Shown in pieces: positions 10,110 through 18,187 of a stretch of 64,000 nt of DNA (positions within the stretch are counted from its first letter, which is position 1; each line of letters begins with the position of its first letter). The position numbers and the translations under genes were made by a program. The notes beneath the pieces were generated by a model, which had not been told where the DNA came from, made no database searches, and saw only the letters and a program-made list of their open reading frames with translations. The DNA is taken from positions 38,817 through 102,816 of the forward strand of contig JAJDTP010000006.1 of assembly GCA_022827095.1 (NCBI GenBank), given 5' to 3'. The stretch is from Dehalococcoidia bacterium. Lineage in GTDB: Bacteria; Chloroflexota; Dehalococcoidia; Lucifugimonadales; UBA3495.

Positions 10110-10679
10110 TCAGCGGGCGGTTCCCGTGGGCTTGATCGGAACGGGCAACCCGGCCACTACCATGGTGACCTGGTCCGCTTCCTCCGCCATCGCCTGGTTG
10201 ACCGTTCCCAGCAGATCCTGGAACTGGCGGCCCATCGCGGTCGTCGCAACCAAGGAATGGCCGATTTCGCTGCTGACTACCACTGCCTGGCTATCGATCT
10301 CCCGAATGTATTCAGCAAGCCGCCGCGCCGCGCCCACGATGCGGGCTTCCAATTCCGACCGCGGCGTGCCCTCGTGCTCCAGCATCAGATTCGACACCCA
10401 AACGTCCATTGAGTCGAGCAGCAGGACGGTGGGAGGGTCCATGGCGCGCGACTGATCCTGCAGCGCGCCAACTGGGTTCAGGGGAGCTTCAAGGGTTTGC
10501 CAATTTTGGGGTCGCCGCTGCTGGTGTCGTTGGATGCGCTCCTCCATCTCCGCGTCAACGGCGATACCCGTGGCCACGTACAGGGCTGGCTCGCGTCCGG
10601 CAATTTCGGCTGCCAGACGTTCCGCGTAAGCGCTTTTACCCGACCGAATGCCGCCCAATACCAGGTGTATCGAGCTCAT
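10110..10679 (-). CDS. cobU: Adenosylcobinamide kinase / adenosylcobinamide-phosphate guanylyltransferase
   Basis: Bifunctional enzyme that phosphorylates adenosylcobinamide and then transfers GMP, in nucleotide-loop assembly and cobinamide salvage. The P-loop LVLGGIRSGKSAYAE is at residues 6-20, ALYVATG near 33, the region of the guanylylated histidine RHQQRRPQNW near 53, and VVSSEIGHSLVATTAMGRQFQD near 135, all usual for CobU/CobP. 189 residues. The start ATG (10679-10677) overlaps the cobQ stop TGA (10678-10676) as ATGA, so translation is coupled. Longer in-frame starts exist inside cobQ but lack family similarity. Confidence 0.93.
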   Translation of the reverse strand: MSSIHLVLGGIRSGKSAYAERLAAEIAGREPALYVATGIAVDAEMEERIQRHQQRRPQNWQTLEAPLNPVGALQDQSRAMDPPTVLLLDSMDVWVSNLMLEHEGTPRSELEARIVGAARRLAEYIREIDSQAVVVSSEIGHSLVATTAMGRQFQDLLGTVNQAMAEEADQVTMVVAGLPVPIKPTGTAR

Positions 10680-12241
10680 AGCGCCGGCGTCAGCCCCGCC
10701 ATGTCGTATACCAGGTCCATGCGCAGGCTGTCCCGCACCCAATCGGCGAGCCGGTCGTACTCCCGGTCACGCGCCACGTCGACCCCCTCGGGCAACCCGA
10801 CGCCTTTCCGACGGGCCAATTCGCCCAGGATGGCCCGTCTGACGCCGGCGTTGTGGAACAGCCCGTGGATGTACGTTCCCATCACGCGCCCGCTGGCGTC
10901 CAGCGCTCCATCGAACGCCGTCTCCGGGGTGACGGCGGTATCGGCCCGGTCAACCACAGTGAACGGCGGTATAGCGCCTTCACCCGTGGTTCGCCCCATG
11001 TGTATCTCGTAGCCAACCACCGTTTCACCGTCGGCGCCCGACATCAGGTGGCCGCGTGTGGACGCCTCTTGCCGGACGGTAGCCTCGACCCGGTGGGTTT
11101 CCTTGGTTCCGGCGAAGGTGGTTACTAGGGGGAGCAGCCCGAGGCCGTCCGCAGCCCCGATCGAAGACTCGATGCGATCCGGGTCCAGCAGGGTTTTGCC
11201 CAGCATCTGGTAGCCGCCGCAGATGCCGATGATCGCGGAGCCGTGCTCCACAGCCCCCGAGACGGCCCGGGACAATCCCTGCTGTTCCATCCACATCAGA
11301 TCGGGAATGGTTGTCTTGCTGCCCGGGAGGATCACCAGATCCGGCCGACCCAGTCGGTCGCCGCTCTGGACGTACCGGAGTGAGACCCCCGGCTCCCGCG
11401 CCAGCGGGTCGAAGTCGTCGAAGTTTGAAATGTGGGGGACCTGCACCACCGCCACGTCCAGCACGTCAGGGGAGGATGCGTGAGGCGGCGTAATGTCCAG
11501 CGCCACCGAATCCTCTTCGGGAATGTGTATGTCCCGGAAGTGATGAACCACGCCGACCACGGGTTTGTTCGTGTAGTTTTCCAGCCAGGTCAACCCATCG
11601 GTCAAGAGCGAGACGTCCCCGCGGAACTTGTTGATCAACAGGCCCTTGACCCGATCTCGCTCCGCATCGTCCAGCAGTTGCAGTGTACCCACCAACGACG
11701 CGAACACGCCGCCCCGGTCGATGTCTCCGCACAGAAGCACCGGCGCGTTGGCATGGAGCGCGACCCGCATGTTGACGATCTCGGTCGCTTTCAGGTTGAT
11801 CTCGGCCGGGCTGCCCGCCCCCTCGATGACCACCACGTCGTGCTGGCTGCGCAAAACGTCCAGCGAGTTGGAAACCGACTCCCACAGTGTGGCTTTCAGG
11901 TCGAAGTAGTCACGAGCGCGGGCAGAGGTCAGGGGGCGGCCCATCAGCACCACCTGGGCGTGGCTGTCCGCCTCCGGTTTGAGCAGGACCGGGTTCATCT
12001 CGATGCGCGCTTCGACGCCGGCGGCCTCGGCTTGGACAGCCTGGGCGCGGCCGATTTCGCCGCCATCCGGCGTGACGTATGAGTTGTTGGACATGTTCTG
12101 CGCCTTGAACGGCGCGACGCGCAGCCCGTCCTGTCGGAATATGCGACAAAGCGCCGATACCAGCACGCTCTTGCCCACGTGGGAGGCCGTGCCTTGCACC
12201 ATTATCACTCGGCCGGCCGGGGGGGTGTTTTGTGTTGTCAT
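10676..12241 (-). CDS. cobQ: Cobyric acid synthase
   Basis: Glutamine- and ATP-dependent amidation of adenosylcobyrinic acid a,c-diamide at four carboxylates to give cobyric acid. The N-terminal dethiobiotin-synthetase-like domain has QGTASHVGKSVLVSALCRI at residues 16-34 and PFKAQNMSNNSYVT near 44. The middle part has VVIEGAGSPAEINL near 135 and CGDIDRGGVFASLVG near 170. The C-terminal type I glutamine amidotransferase has GICGGYQMLGK with the catalytic Cys near 344. 521 residues, full length. First gene of cobQ-cobU-pduX. I looked for a cobalamin riboswitch upstream and did not recognise one. Confidence 0.95.
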   Translation of the reverse strand: MTTQNTPPAGRVIMVQGTASHVGKSVLVSALCRIFRQDGLRVAPFKAQNMSNNSYVTPDGGEIGRAQAVQAEAAGVEARIEMNPVLLKPEADSHAQVVLMGRPLTSARARDYFDLKATLWESVSNSLDVLRSQHDVVVIEGAGSPAEINLKATEIVNMRVALHANAPVLLCGDIDRGGVFASLVGTLQLLDDAERDRVKGLLINKFRGDVSLLTDGLTWLENYTNKPVVGVVHHFRDIHIPEEDSVALDITPPHASSPDVLDVAVVQVPHISNFDDFDPLAREPGVSLRYVQSGDRLGRPDLVILPGSKTTIPDLMWMEQQGLSRAVSGAVEHGSAIIGICGGYQMLGKTLLDPDRIESSIGAADGLGLLPLVTTFAGTKETHRVEATVRQEASTRGHLMSGADGETVVGYEIHMGRTTGEGAIPPFTVVDRADTAVTPETAFDGALDASGRVMGTYIHGLFHNAGVRRAILGELARRKGVGLPEGVDVARDREYDRLADWVRDSLRMDLVYDMAGLTPAL

Positions 12242-12295
12242 CGTAGTGATTTCGACTCGCTCAATTGCCCGTGCATCGACCCTGGGATACTCGGC

Positions 12296-12304
12296 ATTAA
12301 ACCA
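12296..12304 (-). promoter_or_regulatory. Possible cobQ promoter (-10 only)
   Basis: On the minus strand TGGTTTAAT (12304-12296) is an extended -10, giving a start near 12289 and a leader of about 48 bases to cobQ. No good -35 is visible. Confidence 0.4.
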
Positions 12305-12371
12305 CAGTTTTCGTGACGGCGACCGCTAATCGGGGCCGTCCACTTCGCCCTGTGCCATCTGATCCCTGTTT

Positions 12372-12401
12372 GACCCGCGCCGCCGATGAACGGCGCGGGT
12401 C
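12372..12401. repeat. Perfect 11-bp hairpin in the cobQ/lipoprotein divergent region
   Basis: GACCCGCGCCG (12372-12382) and CGGCGCGGGTC (12391-12401) pair fully across the loop CCGATGAA. The loop contains an ATG (12386) in frame with the next gene. No U-tract follows on either strand, so this is not a simple terminator. Confidence 0.6.
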
Positions 12402-12472
12402 GCCCTCCGTTGCTTATTGGGATGTTGGATGCTACCGTTACGCGCGTGCGCTCGAAATTGATCCCGCGGCCC

Positions 12473-13858
12473 ATGGGTACGACGGCTCCCTGGATGCCGG
12501 TGTTCCTCCACTGGTGCCTTGCTGTCGCGGCGGTAGTTGTGCTGCTGGTCGCGGTGGCGTGCGCGGCAAATCCGCGTGACAACGCGAATAATGAAGCTCC
12601 TATGCATATCAACCGCATTGCATACATCGACAACGACGGCCAACTGGTAACCTCTGATCCTGACGGTTCGGGACGCAGCCTGCTGACGACCGGCGCGGTT
12701 GCTCGCGCTGGCGGCATCCTGGCCCAGCCCCAGCGCCGTGAGGCCATGTACAGCTGGCCCGTGTGGTCTCCGGATGCGTCCCGTATCGCCGTTTCTCTCC
12801 TGCGGGGCGAATCTCCCAGCGACGCTCAGATCAGCCTGCACACGCTGGAATCTTCCACCGGCGTCGGCGGAGCGGCCTTTGTGAACGAGGCTCCGCTGAC
12901 CATCGCGGAGGGTACCCCTCACTATGTCCAATGGTCTCCCGACGGGCAAAAATTGGGAATCACGGCGGCAACCCCGGAGGGGCTGACCCTGTTCCTCGTG
13001 GATGCCACCGCCGCACCCCAGTCCGGGCCGCCCCGCGAACCATTGGCGGTGCAACGTGGCGCGCCGCTGTATTTCGACTGGGCTCCCGACAGCGCTTCGC
13101 TGGCGGTGCACAGCAACGAGGACGTGCTGCTGGTTCGGCCGGACTACGACGCCCGGCAGTTCAGTGTCCAGCCATTGGCCCAATCACGTTCGTTCCGGAC
13201 GCCGGCCTGGTCTCCCGACGGCAGCCGGCTGGCCTGGTCCGCCCCTGGGGGAGATAGCGAAGCGCTGTGGGTGGGACGACCAGACCAAGCCGATGACGCC
13301 GCCCTCAGGCTGGCGGAAGTCGAAGGCGCGTGCGCGTTCCTGTGGTCGGCCAATGGCGACGTTATCGCCGTGGCGGATCGGCAGATCGCCGGTTCACCTG
13401 CCTACCGCCGTCTGCGCCTGTTGGCCGTCGACGGCAGCGTCGAGCGGACCGTCAAGGAGGACGATTGGGTTCTCGGATTCTTTTGGGAGCCCCGGGGAGA
13501 TCGCCTGGCCTGGGTGGCCCTGAACCCTGAAGAGCGCACCATGGAGTGGAGAATCGCGGAGGGTTTGACCTCGGATGACGCCGGCGACGAGACCGATGCC
13601 GCTCTCGGTGGGTTCCGATTCTCGCCCAGCGGGGAAACGTTCCTGATGCTGGCGTTCTTCGACCAGTACGCCCGGAGCCACTCGCCGTGGGCTCCGGACG
13701 GATCGGCCCTGGTCGTAACCGGAACGCAACAGTACTTGTCCGAGCGGCGCAATGGCAGCAGCGGTGGCGGCTCCCGCGTGTACGTCGTGGAAACCGGCGG
13801 CGGCGGGCAACTGCACGACATCGCCAACGGCAGCATGGCAGTTTGGTCATCCCAATAG
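12473..13858 (+). CDS. Beta-propeller (TolB/PD40-like) lipoprotein
   Basis: Predicted exported protein built of WD40-like PD40 blades. The repeated words are WSPDASRIAV, WSPDGQKLGI, WAPDSASLAV, WSPDGSRLAW, WSANGDVIAV, WEPRGDRLAW, FSPSGETFLM and WAPDGSALVV, giving about eight blades. The start is uncertain. ATG 12473 (MGTTAPWMPVFLHW) puts a hydrophobic helix (CLAVAAVVVLLVAVAC) right at the N-terminus, with a cysteine about 30 residues in that could be lipidated, although the lipobox is not canonical. ATGs at 12386 and 12422 would add a basic extension, and 12386 lies inside a hairpin loop. No Shine-Dalgarno is obvious for any of them. Ligand unknown; such propellers usually bind peptides or scaffold envelope complexes. 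Confidence 0.72.
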   Translation: MGTTAPWMPVFLHWCLAVAAVVVLLVAVACAANPRDNANNEAPMHINRIAYIDNDGQLVTSDPDGSGRSLLTTGAVARAGGILAQPQRREAMYSWPVWSPDASRIAVSLLRGESPSDAQISLHTLESSTGVGGAAFVNEAPLTIAEGTPHYVQWSPDGQKLGITAATPEGLTLFLVDATAAPQSGPPREPLAVQRGAPLYFDWAPDSASLAVHSNEDVLLVRPDYDARQFSVQPLAQSRSFRTPAWSPDGSRLAWSAPGGDSEALWVGRPDQADDAALRLAEVEGACAFLWSANGDVIAVADRQIAGSPAYRRLRLLAVDGSVERTVKEDDWVLGFFWEPRGDRLAWVALNPEERTMEWRIAEGLTSDDAGDETDAALGGFRFSPSGETFLMLAFFDQYARSHSPWAPDGSALVVTGTQQYLSERRNGSSGGGSRVYVVETGGGGQLHDIANGSMAVWSSQ

Positions 13859-13903
13859 GCCGGCTCAGACGTATCCACTTCAGGACAGCGAAAAGTCAGA
13901 AGC

Positions 13904-13924
13904 AGCAGGATTATCAGGATTGAA
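13904..13924 (+). repeat. GGAT-type interspersed repeat, degenerate copy
   Basis: CAGGATTATCAGGATTGAAT in the 171-base gap between two lipoprotein genes resembles the GGATnnnCAGGAT repeat family. Confidence 0.4.
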
Positions 13925-14029
13925 TTCGTACCATCCAAAGTACCTGTGTCCTGCCCATCGCGCCAATTCGGTGCATTCTCAGATTCTGGCGACGATGATG
14001 TAAAAATTATCCCGGGGGTACAAATACAA

Positions 14030-14899
14030 ATGTTGCGTGCGAACGCCATTCGCTTAATCATGGAACGCCGTTGGCATTGGTGGGGCATTACGATTGCGTT
14101 GTGCGTCGGTCTGCTGGCGGCGGCGTGCGGCGGCTCTGACCCTCCGGCCGCTGCGTCAGAACCGGCCGCCGCTCCCGCTGCCCAGCCGGCTGCCGGACAG
14201 CCAACGCCCACCCCCACACCGCCGCCGGATCCGGCGGCCCTGCTGGTGGAGACGGCCGAGAACCTCCGGCAGGCGCAGTCTTTCAACTTTGTGGTCGAGC
14301 ACGAAGCCGGCAGCATCTACGTGAGTACGGTTCAGGCCAAGGCCACTGTTGCCAAAGGCGGCTGGAACGCCGAGCAGGGCGCGCAAATGACCGTTGACGC
14401 CTACCTCGTTTCCGGCCCCGATGCCCCTACTGAGGACGGCACCTACGTCGAACTGCGCATGGCGGTAACTCCCGACAGCTATTTCCTTACCGACCCCCTG
14501 TCCGGCTACTGGACCAAGCGCCCCTTTTCCAGCATTTCCATCCCCATCACGGAGCTGAACGACATTGTCGCTGTTGCCGCCGACTCTATCGACAACCCCG
14601 TCCTCGCCGGGGAGGAAGAAATCGACGGCAAAAGCGCCTACAAGATTACCGGCGACGCTCCGGCGACCGTAATGGACTGGTTGCTGCTTTTCCCAGTGGA
14701 AGGCCAGCGGGTAGATGTGGAAGTCTGGACGGATACCGAGGAGAAAATTCTTCGCCAAGCCCGCATCATAGGCCCCATCGGGGAATTCGACGACGCCGAT
14801 ACCGTGCGTAAAGTAACGGTGAGCGACTACAATGCCACCGTTGAGATTGAAATCCCCGGGCCCGACGACTATCTTGACCTCTCCAATATCCAGCAGTAA
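14030..14899 (+). CDS. LppX/LprAFG-family lipoprotein (LprG-like)
   Basis: Exported lipoprotein. MLRANAIRLIMERRWHWWGI is followed by a hydrophobic run and the lipobox LLAAAC (cysteine near residue 31), then a Pro/Ala/Thr linker (PAAGQPTPTPTPPPDP). The folded part, from about residue 65, runs LLVETAENLRQAQSFNF, then alternating strands and a D-GKSAYKITGDAP stretch. This is typical of the LppX_LprAFG half-barrel that in mycobacteria carries triacylated lipids in a hydrophobic pocket. The next gene, 42 bases on, is a 14-helix MFS transporter, the same order as lprG and p55 (Rv1411-Rv1410). ATG 14030 and 14060 are both possible; the lipobox is the same. The family call is moderate, made from size, signal and fold pattern plus context. 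Confidence 0.65.
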   Translation: MLRANAIRLIMERRWHWWGITIALCVGLLAAACGGSDPPAAASEPAAAPAAQPAAGQPTPTPTPPPDPAALLVETAENLRQAQSFNFVVEHEAGSIYVSTVQAKATVAKGGWNAEQGAQMTVDAYLVSGPDAPTEDGTYVELRMAVTPDSYFLTDPLSGYWTKRPFSSISIPITELNDIVAVAADSIDNPVLAGEEEIDGKSAYKITGDAPATVMDWLLLFPVEGQRVDVEVWTDTEEKILRQARIIGPIGEFDDADTVRKVTVSDYNATVEIEIPGPDDYLDLSNIQQ

Positions 14900-14941
14900 C
14901 CGGCGACCCTTTCCCACTCCCGCCGTCCCTGTACCGTACCT

Positions 14942-16501
14942 ATGTTAAGCCGACTGCAACGGCACGGGCTCCCTCCCTGGGTGATGGTAGCGGCCATCGC
15001 CACCGGCACCTTTATCACCGCCCTGGACCAGACGGTCGTGGTAACGGCGCTGCCGGCGGTAATGGCTGATTTGAAAATCCAGCTGGCCCGGTTGGAGGCG
15101 GTCATCTGGGTGGTGACCGCCTACCTGCTGGGCTACACCGTGGCGATGCCGTTGCTGGGCCGGTTGGCCGACGTTTATGGCTATACCCGCATCTACCAGT
15201 ACTCCCTTCTGGTTTTCTGTGTCGGAACAACTCTGGTCGCCCTGTCCGGGGAATGGGGTTGGCTGAACGACCAGATTGACCCGCTGGACCAGATAGTCAT
15301 TGCGCGGGTGGTGCAGGCCATCGGTGGGGGCGGCACGGTGCCCATCAGCCTGGCCATCGCGGCGGCGCTGGTCTCGCCGGAGAAACGGGGGCTGGCCCTG
15401 GGCATCGTCGCCGGCGCCGCCGAGGCGGGCAGTATGCTGGGGCCGGCCTACGGCGGCGCCATCATCGAAATCTGGAGCTGGCGAGGCATATTCTGGCTCA
15501 ACGTGCCCCAGGCCGCCATTATTGCCGCAGCCCTGCTGTTCCTGCCCAACCAGCGGTTCGCCGACGCCCGCATGGATTACCGCGGCGCAATCGTGCTCAC
15601 GATTGCCCTGGTGCTGCTCTCCCTGGCGGTAGCCCACGAGGGCCTGTTCCGGCTGTCGTCCTGGACGCCTTACTGGTTGCTGGTGGGCTTTTTGGTCAGC
15701 ACAGGAGCGTTGGTGCTGCTGCAACGGCGGACGGTGCAGCCGCTGTTGTCCGGCGCCCTGTTCCGGGCCTGGGCTTTCGTGATGGCCAACATCGCCCAGT
15801 TGCTGGTGGGGATTGCCCTCATAGTCGCCATGGCTGCCATGGTGATTATGGCCAACACGGTGATGGACGTGCCGGAGCGTCCGGTGGACTCGCTGACCGC
15901 GGCGCTGTGGCTACTGCGGATGACGGGGACGATCCCGATATTCTCCGTGGTCGGCGGCCTGCTGCTGCGCTGGATTGACGCTCGCTGGGTCACCGTACCG
16001 GGGCTGGCGCTGATTGCCATCGGAATGTTCCAGGTGGGCGGCTGGCCACTGCTGGGACTGCCCGGCTGGCCAGTGGGAATCAGCGACCCGAAGCTGACCA
16101 TTGACATGGTAATCGCCGGCGTCGGGTTCGGCCTGGTCATCGCCCCGCTGATGCACCGGGCGATCCTGTCGGCCCCGTTGGATTACCGGGCGGTATCGGC
16201 GTCAATGATCGTGGTGGCGCGGATGCTGGGGATGACGCTGGGAATGGCCGCATTGTCGGCATGGGGTGTCAACGAACTGCTGACCATCTTTGACGAAACG
16301 GTGGCCCTGCCGTCCGCCGAGCGGCGGGAAGTGATCAGTCACGCCAGCCTGGACCTGTTCCACAGCTTCTTCCGCGCCGCCGGCATCATCGCCATCCTGG
16401 CCATCGTCCCGGCAACGCTGATGCGCGCCAGCCCGATGGAACGGGCGGAGCTGACCGGAACAACCCCCGCCGCGGAAATGGCCGCGGGCGACGGGTCGTA
16501 G
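14942..16501 (+). CDS. MFS transporter, DHA2 (14-TM) type, P55/Rv1410-like by context
   Basis: Inner-membrane proton-driven transporter of the drug:H+ antiporter-2 group. Motif D1-like TALDQTVVVTALPAVMADL lies in helix 1 (residues 27-45), motif A is GRLADVYGYTR near 76, and motif C-like GAAEAGSMLGPAYGGAI is near 157. Hydrophobic segments continue to about residue 500, consistent with 14 helices, and a polar loop near 450-470 (FDETVALPSAERREVISHAS) precedes the last pair. 519 residues. The upstream LprG-like lipoprotein suggests lipid export rather than drug efflux. The start ATG has no clear Shine-Dalgarno. Confidence 0.82.
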   Translation: MLSRLQRHGLPPWVMVAAIATGTFITALDQTVVVTALPAVMADLKIQLARLEAVIWVVTAYLLGYTVAMPLLGRLADVYGYTRIYQYSLLVFCVGTTLVALSGEWGWLNDQIDPLDQIVIARVVQAIGGGGTVPISLAIAAALVSPEKRGLALGIVAGAAEAGSMLGPAYGGAIIEIWSWRGIFWLNVPQAAIIAAALLFLPNQRFADARMDYRGAIVLTIALVLLSLAVAHEGLFRLSSWTPYWLLVGFLVSTGALVLLQRRTVQPLLSGALFRAWAFVMANIAQLLVGIALIVAMAAMVIMANTVMDVPERPVDSLTAALWLLRMTGTIPIFSVVGGLLLRWIDARWVTVPGLALIAIGMFQVGGWPLLGLPGWPVGISDPKLTIDMVIAGVGFGLVIAPLMHRAILSAPLDYRAVSASMIVVARMLGMTLGMAALSAWGVNELLTIFDETVALPSAERREVISHASLDLFHSFFRAAGIIAILAIVPATLMRASPMERAELTGTTPAAEMAAGDGS

Positions 16502-16566
16502 CCCCGCGAGTACACCTGCGCCCCAGACTGCCCGCATTGCACCTGACCCAACAGGAGGTGACCAAC

Positions 16567-17361
16567 ATGATCCGAATGGGCGCAACAGGTTCCCCGGCAC
16601 ACCTCGACCTTTGCCGCGCGCTGGAAACGGTGTTCCGCCGCAACGGCGTTGAGTTCGATTGGGTGCTCTATTCCGGCTACGACGAGATGGTGGACGCCTT
16701 TACGCGCGGGGAAATTAACCTGGCGTGGAACGGCCCGCTGTCTCACGTCAAGATGCGCCGCGCCCTGCCTGATGGAGCGCCCGTGCTGGCTGTGCGCGAT
16801 GTCGACATCGGTTTCACCACCAGGTTTATCACCCGCGCCGATTCCTCGATTGACACCGTGGAAGACCTGCCCGGTACTCGCTTCGCTTTCGCCGCCCGGG
16901 ACTCGGTCGAAGCCGGTCTCCTGCCCGTCTATTTCCTCAAGCAGATGGGCATCCATCCGAACCGCGCGCTGGCATCCGCCGATTTCTATGACCAGCGCGA
17001 CCAGCAGCACAGTTCCGACCAGGTTGACGTGGCCCTCCAGGTCTTGAACCGTGCTTACGACGCGGGAGCCATCAGTGCCCGGTCATTTGAAACCCTGAGC
17101 GAGCGGCATGGCATCAACACCGACGAACTGAAAGTGTTCTGGAGCAGCCCCGGCTACAGCCACTGCTGTTTCACCGCCCGACCCGAAGTGGATCCTGCTG
17201 AGGCCGCTCAGGTGACGGCGGCGTTGGTGTCGGTGGACGATAGCGACGAGGTCGGGCGGGCGGTGCTCAAGGCCGAAGCCTGCGACCGGATAATGCCCGG
17301 TATCGAAGACGGATGGGACCTGGTCGAGGCGGCAGCGTTACAGGAAGGGCTGATCTGGTAA
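16567..17361 (+). CDS. PhnD/PtxB-like substrate-binding protein, apparently cytoplasmic and orphan
   Basis: Type 2 periplasmic-binding fold of the PhnD (phosphonate/phosphite) group. It has YSGYDEMVDAFTRGEINLAWNGPLSHV near residue 37, DVDIGFTTRFITRADS near 77 and the hinge-like EDLPGTRFAFAARDSVEAG near 98; the corresponding PhnD motif is the YxxxxxAlxxGxxdiaw type. ATG 16567 has a perfect AGGAGGTG eight bases upstream; the protein then begins MIRMGATGSPAHLDLC with no signal peptide. No ABC permease or ATPase is adjacent. 264 residues, slightly short. It may be a cytoplasmic sensor or enzyme-like derivative. The ligand cannot be read. Confidence 0.72.
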   Translation: MIRMGATGSPAHLDLCRALETVFRRNGVEFDWVLYSGYDEMVDAFTRGEINLAWNGPLSHVKMRRALPDGAPVLAVRDVDIGFTTRFITRADSSIDTVEDLPGTRFAFAARDSVEAGLLPVYFLKQMGIHPNRALASADFYDQRDQQHSSDQVDVALQVLNRAYDAGAISARSFETLSERHGINTDELKVFWSSPGYSHCCFTARPEVDPAEAAQVTAALVSVDDSDEVGRAVLKAEACDRIMPGIEDGWDLVEAAALQEGLIW

Positions 17362-17429
17362 CCGTGTTGCCCCGGCTATATCCCTGCGCTATGCTGATCG
17401 CACGGCACAGTTCAGAGGGGGATGTCGGG

Positions 17430-17792
17430 ATGCAAACTCAAAATCAACTGAAAACCGCTCAGGACTACCTGGACGCTGCCGACCGGGAGTTTGAGAACGG
17501 CGACGCGCTGGCGGCTACTGAAAACCTGCGGGCGGCAATGATCCATGCTCTCAAGACCGTCGCCTCCAAAAAGGGCTGGGATTATGACGGCGATGACCTC
17601 TACCCGGTGGTGGAGAAAATTGCCAAAATGGATGAGCAGGTCGGCGATATTCTGCTGAGTTCATACGCTGCTGTAGAAGGCTATACCGAGAAGGTTCACT
17701 ATGGCCGTTTCGTCTGGGAGGACGGCGACAGTCATCGTATGCTTCGGGTGGTCCGGGAGTTCGTCAGCGAAGTGCAGCGTCTGACGGAGTGA
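17430..17792 (+). CDS. PaREP1-like helical small protein, copy 1
   Basis: 120-residue soluble helical protein of the PaREP1/PaREP8 (HEPN-like) type: YLDAADREFENGDALAATENLRAAMIHALKTVASKKGWDY at residues 11-50, then a second helical half. This is the layout seen in tandem PaREP1 genes of archaea and Chloroflexota. ATG 17430 is the first start outside the upstream gene; the longer frame overlaps it. No catalytic HEPN RxxxxH motif is evident. It lies four bases before a second gene of the same kind. Function unknown. Confidence 0.6.
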   Translation: MQTQNQLKTAQDYLDAADREFENGDALAATENLRAAMIHALKTVASKKGWDYDGDDLYPVVEKIAKMDEQVGDILLSSYAAVEGYTEKVHYGRFVWEDGDSHRMLRVVREFVSEVQRLTE

Positions 17793-17796
17793 CCCG

Positions 17797-18183
17797 ATGA
17801 CTACTCCAACGTTGCCGCTGCGAGAACACGTTGAGCTAGCGCCTGAATTGCTGGACGAAGCGGATGTTGAGTTTGCCGGCGGTAAAACGCTGAAAGGGGC
17901 GGAAATGCTATGGGGCGCGGTCGCTCACGCTTTGATAGCCGTCGCCTTGCGAAACGGATGGCCTTACGATAGTCACGGCGCCCTGAAGAGGGTTGCCAAG
18001 CGACTGCCTAACGTTCCCGGCGCGTGCCATTGGCTCACCGAATTTGACGTTATGGAACGGTTTCACAACCATTTCTACCACGGCCAAATGAGTGACGGCA
18101 GGATAGCCAGATACCGGCCAAGAGCGCGCGGTTTCGTCGCCCGCCTCCTTGCCGTGGCCAACGAACCCCGTTTGAGGAGCTGA
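17797..18183 (+). CDS. PaREP1-like helical small protein, copy 2
   Basis: 128 residues. ELLDEADVEFAGGKTLKGAEMLWGAVAHALIAVALRNGWPYDSHGALKRVAKRL (residues 17-70) is the classic PaREP1 pattern: short acidic helix, then W-A-HA, then GWPxxSH. It is followed by the FHNHFYHGQMS segment (near residue 87) that HEPN-like proteins often have. It starts four bases after the previous stop, so the pair is translationally linked and may form a heterodimer, as two-gene HEPN/MNT-type pairs do; that is inference. No nucleotidyltransferase is adjacent. Confidence 0.62.
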   Translation: MTTPTLPLREHVELAPELLDEADVEFAGGKTLKGAEMLWGAVAHALIAVALRNGWPYDSHGALKRVAKRLPNVPGACHWLTEFDVMERFHNHFYHGQMSDGRIARYRPRARGFVARLLAVANEPRLRS

Positions 18184-18187
18184 CAAC

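Noticed and set aside
12242..12472. Cobalamin riboswitch before cobQ
   Set aside because: No B12-box or its helices recognised; only a -10 box and an isolated hairpin are seen.
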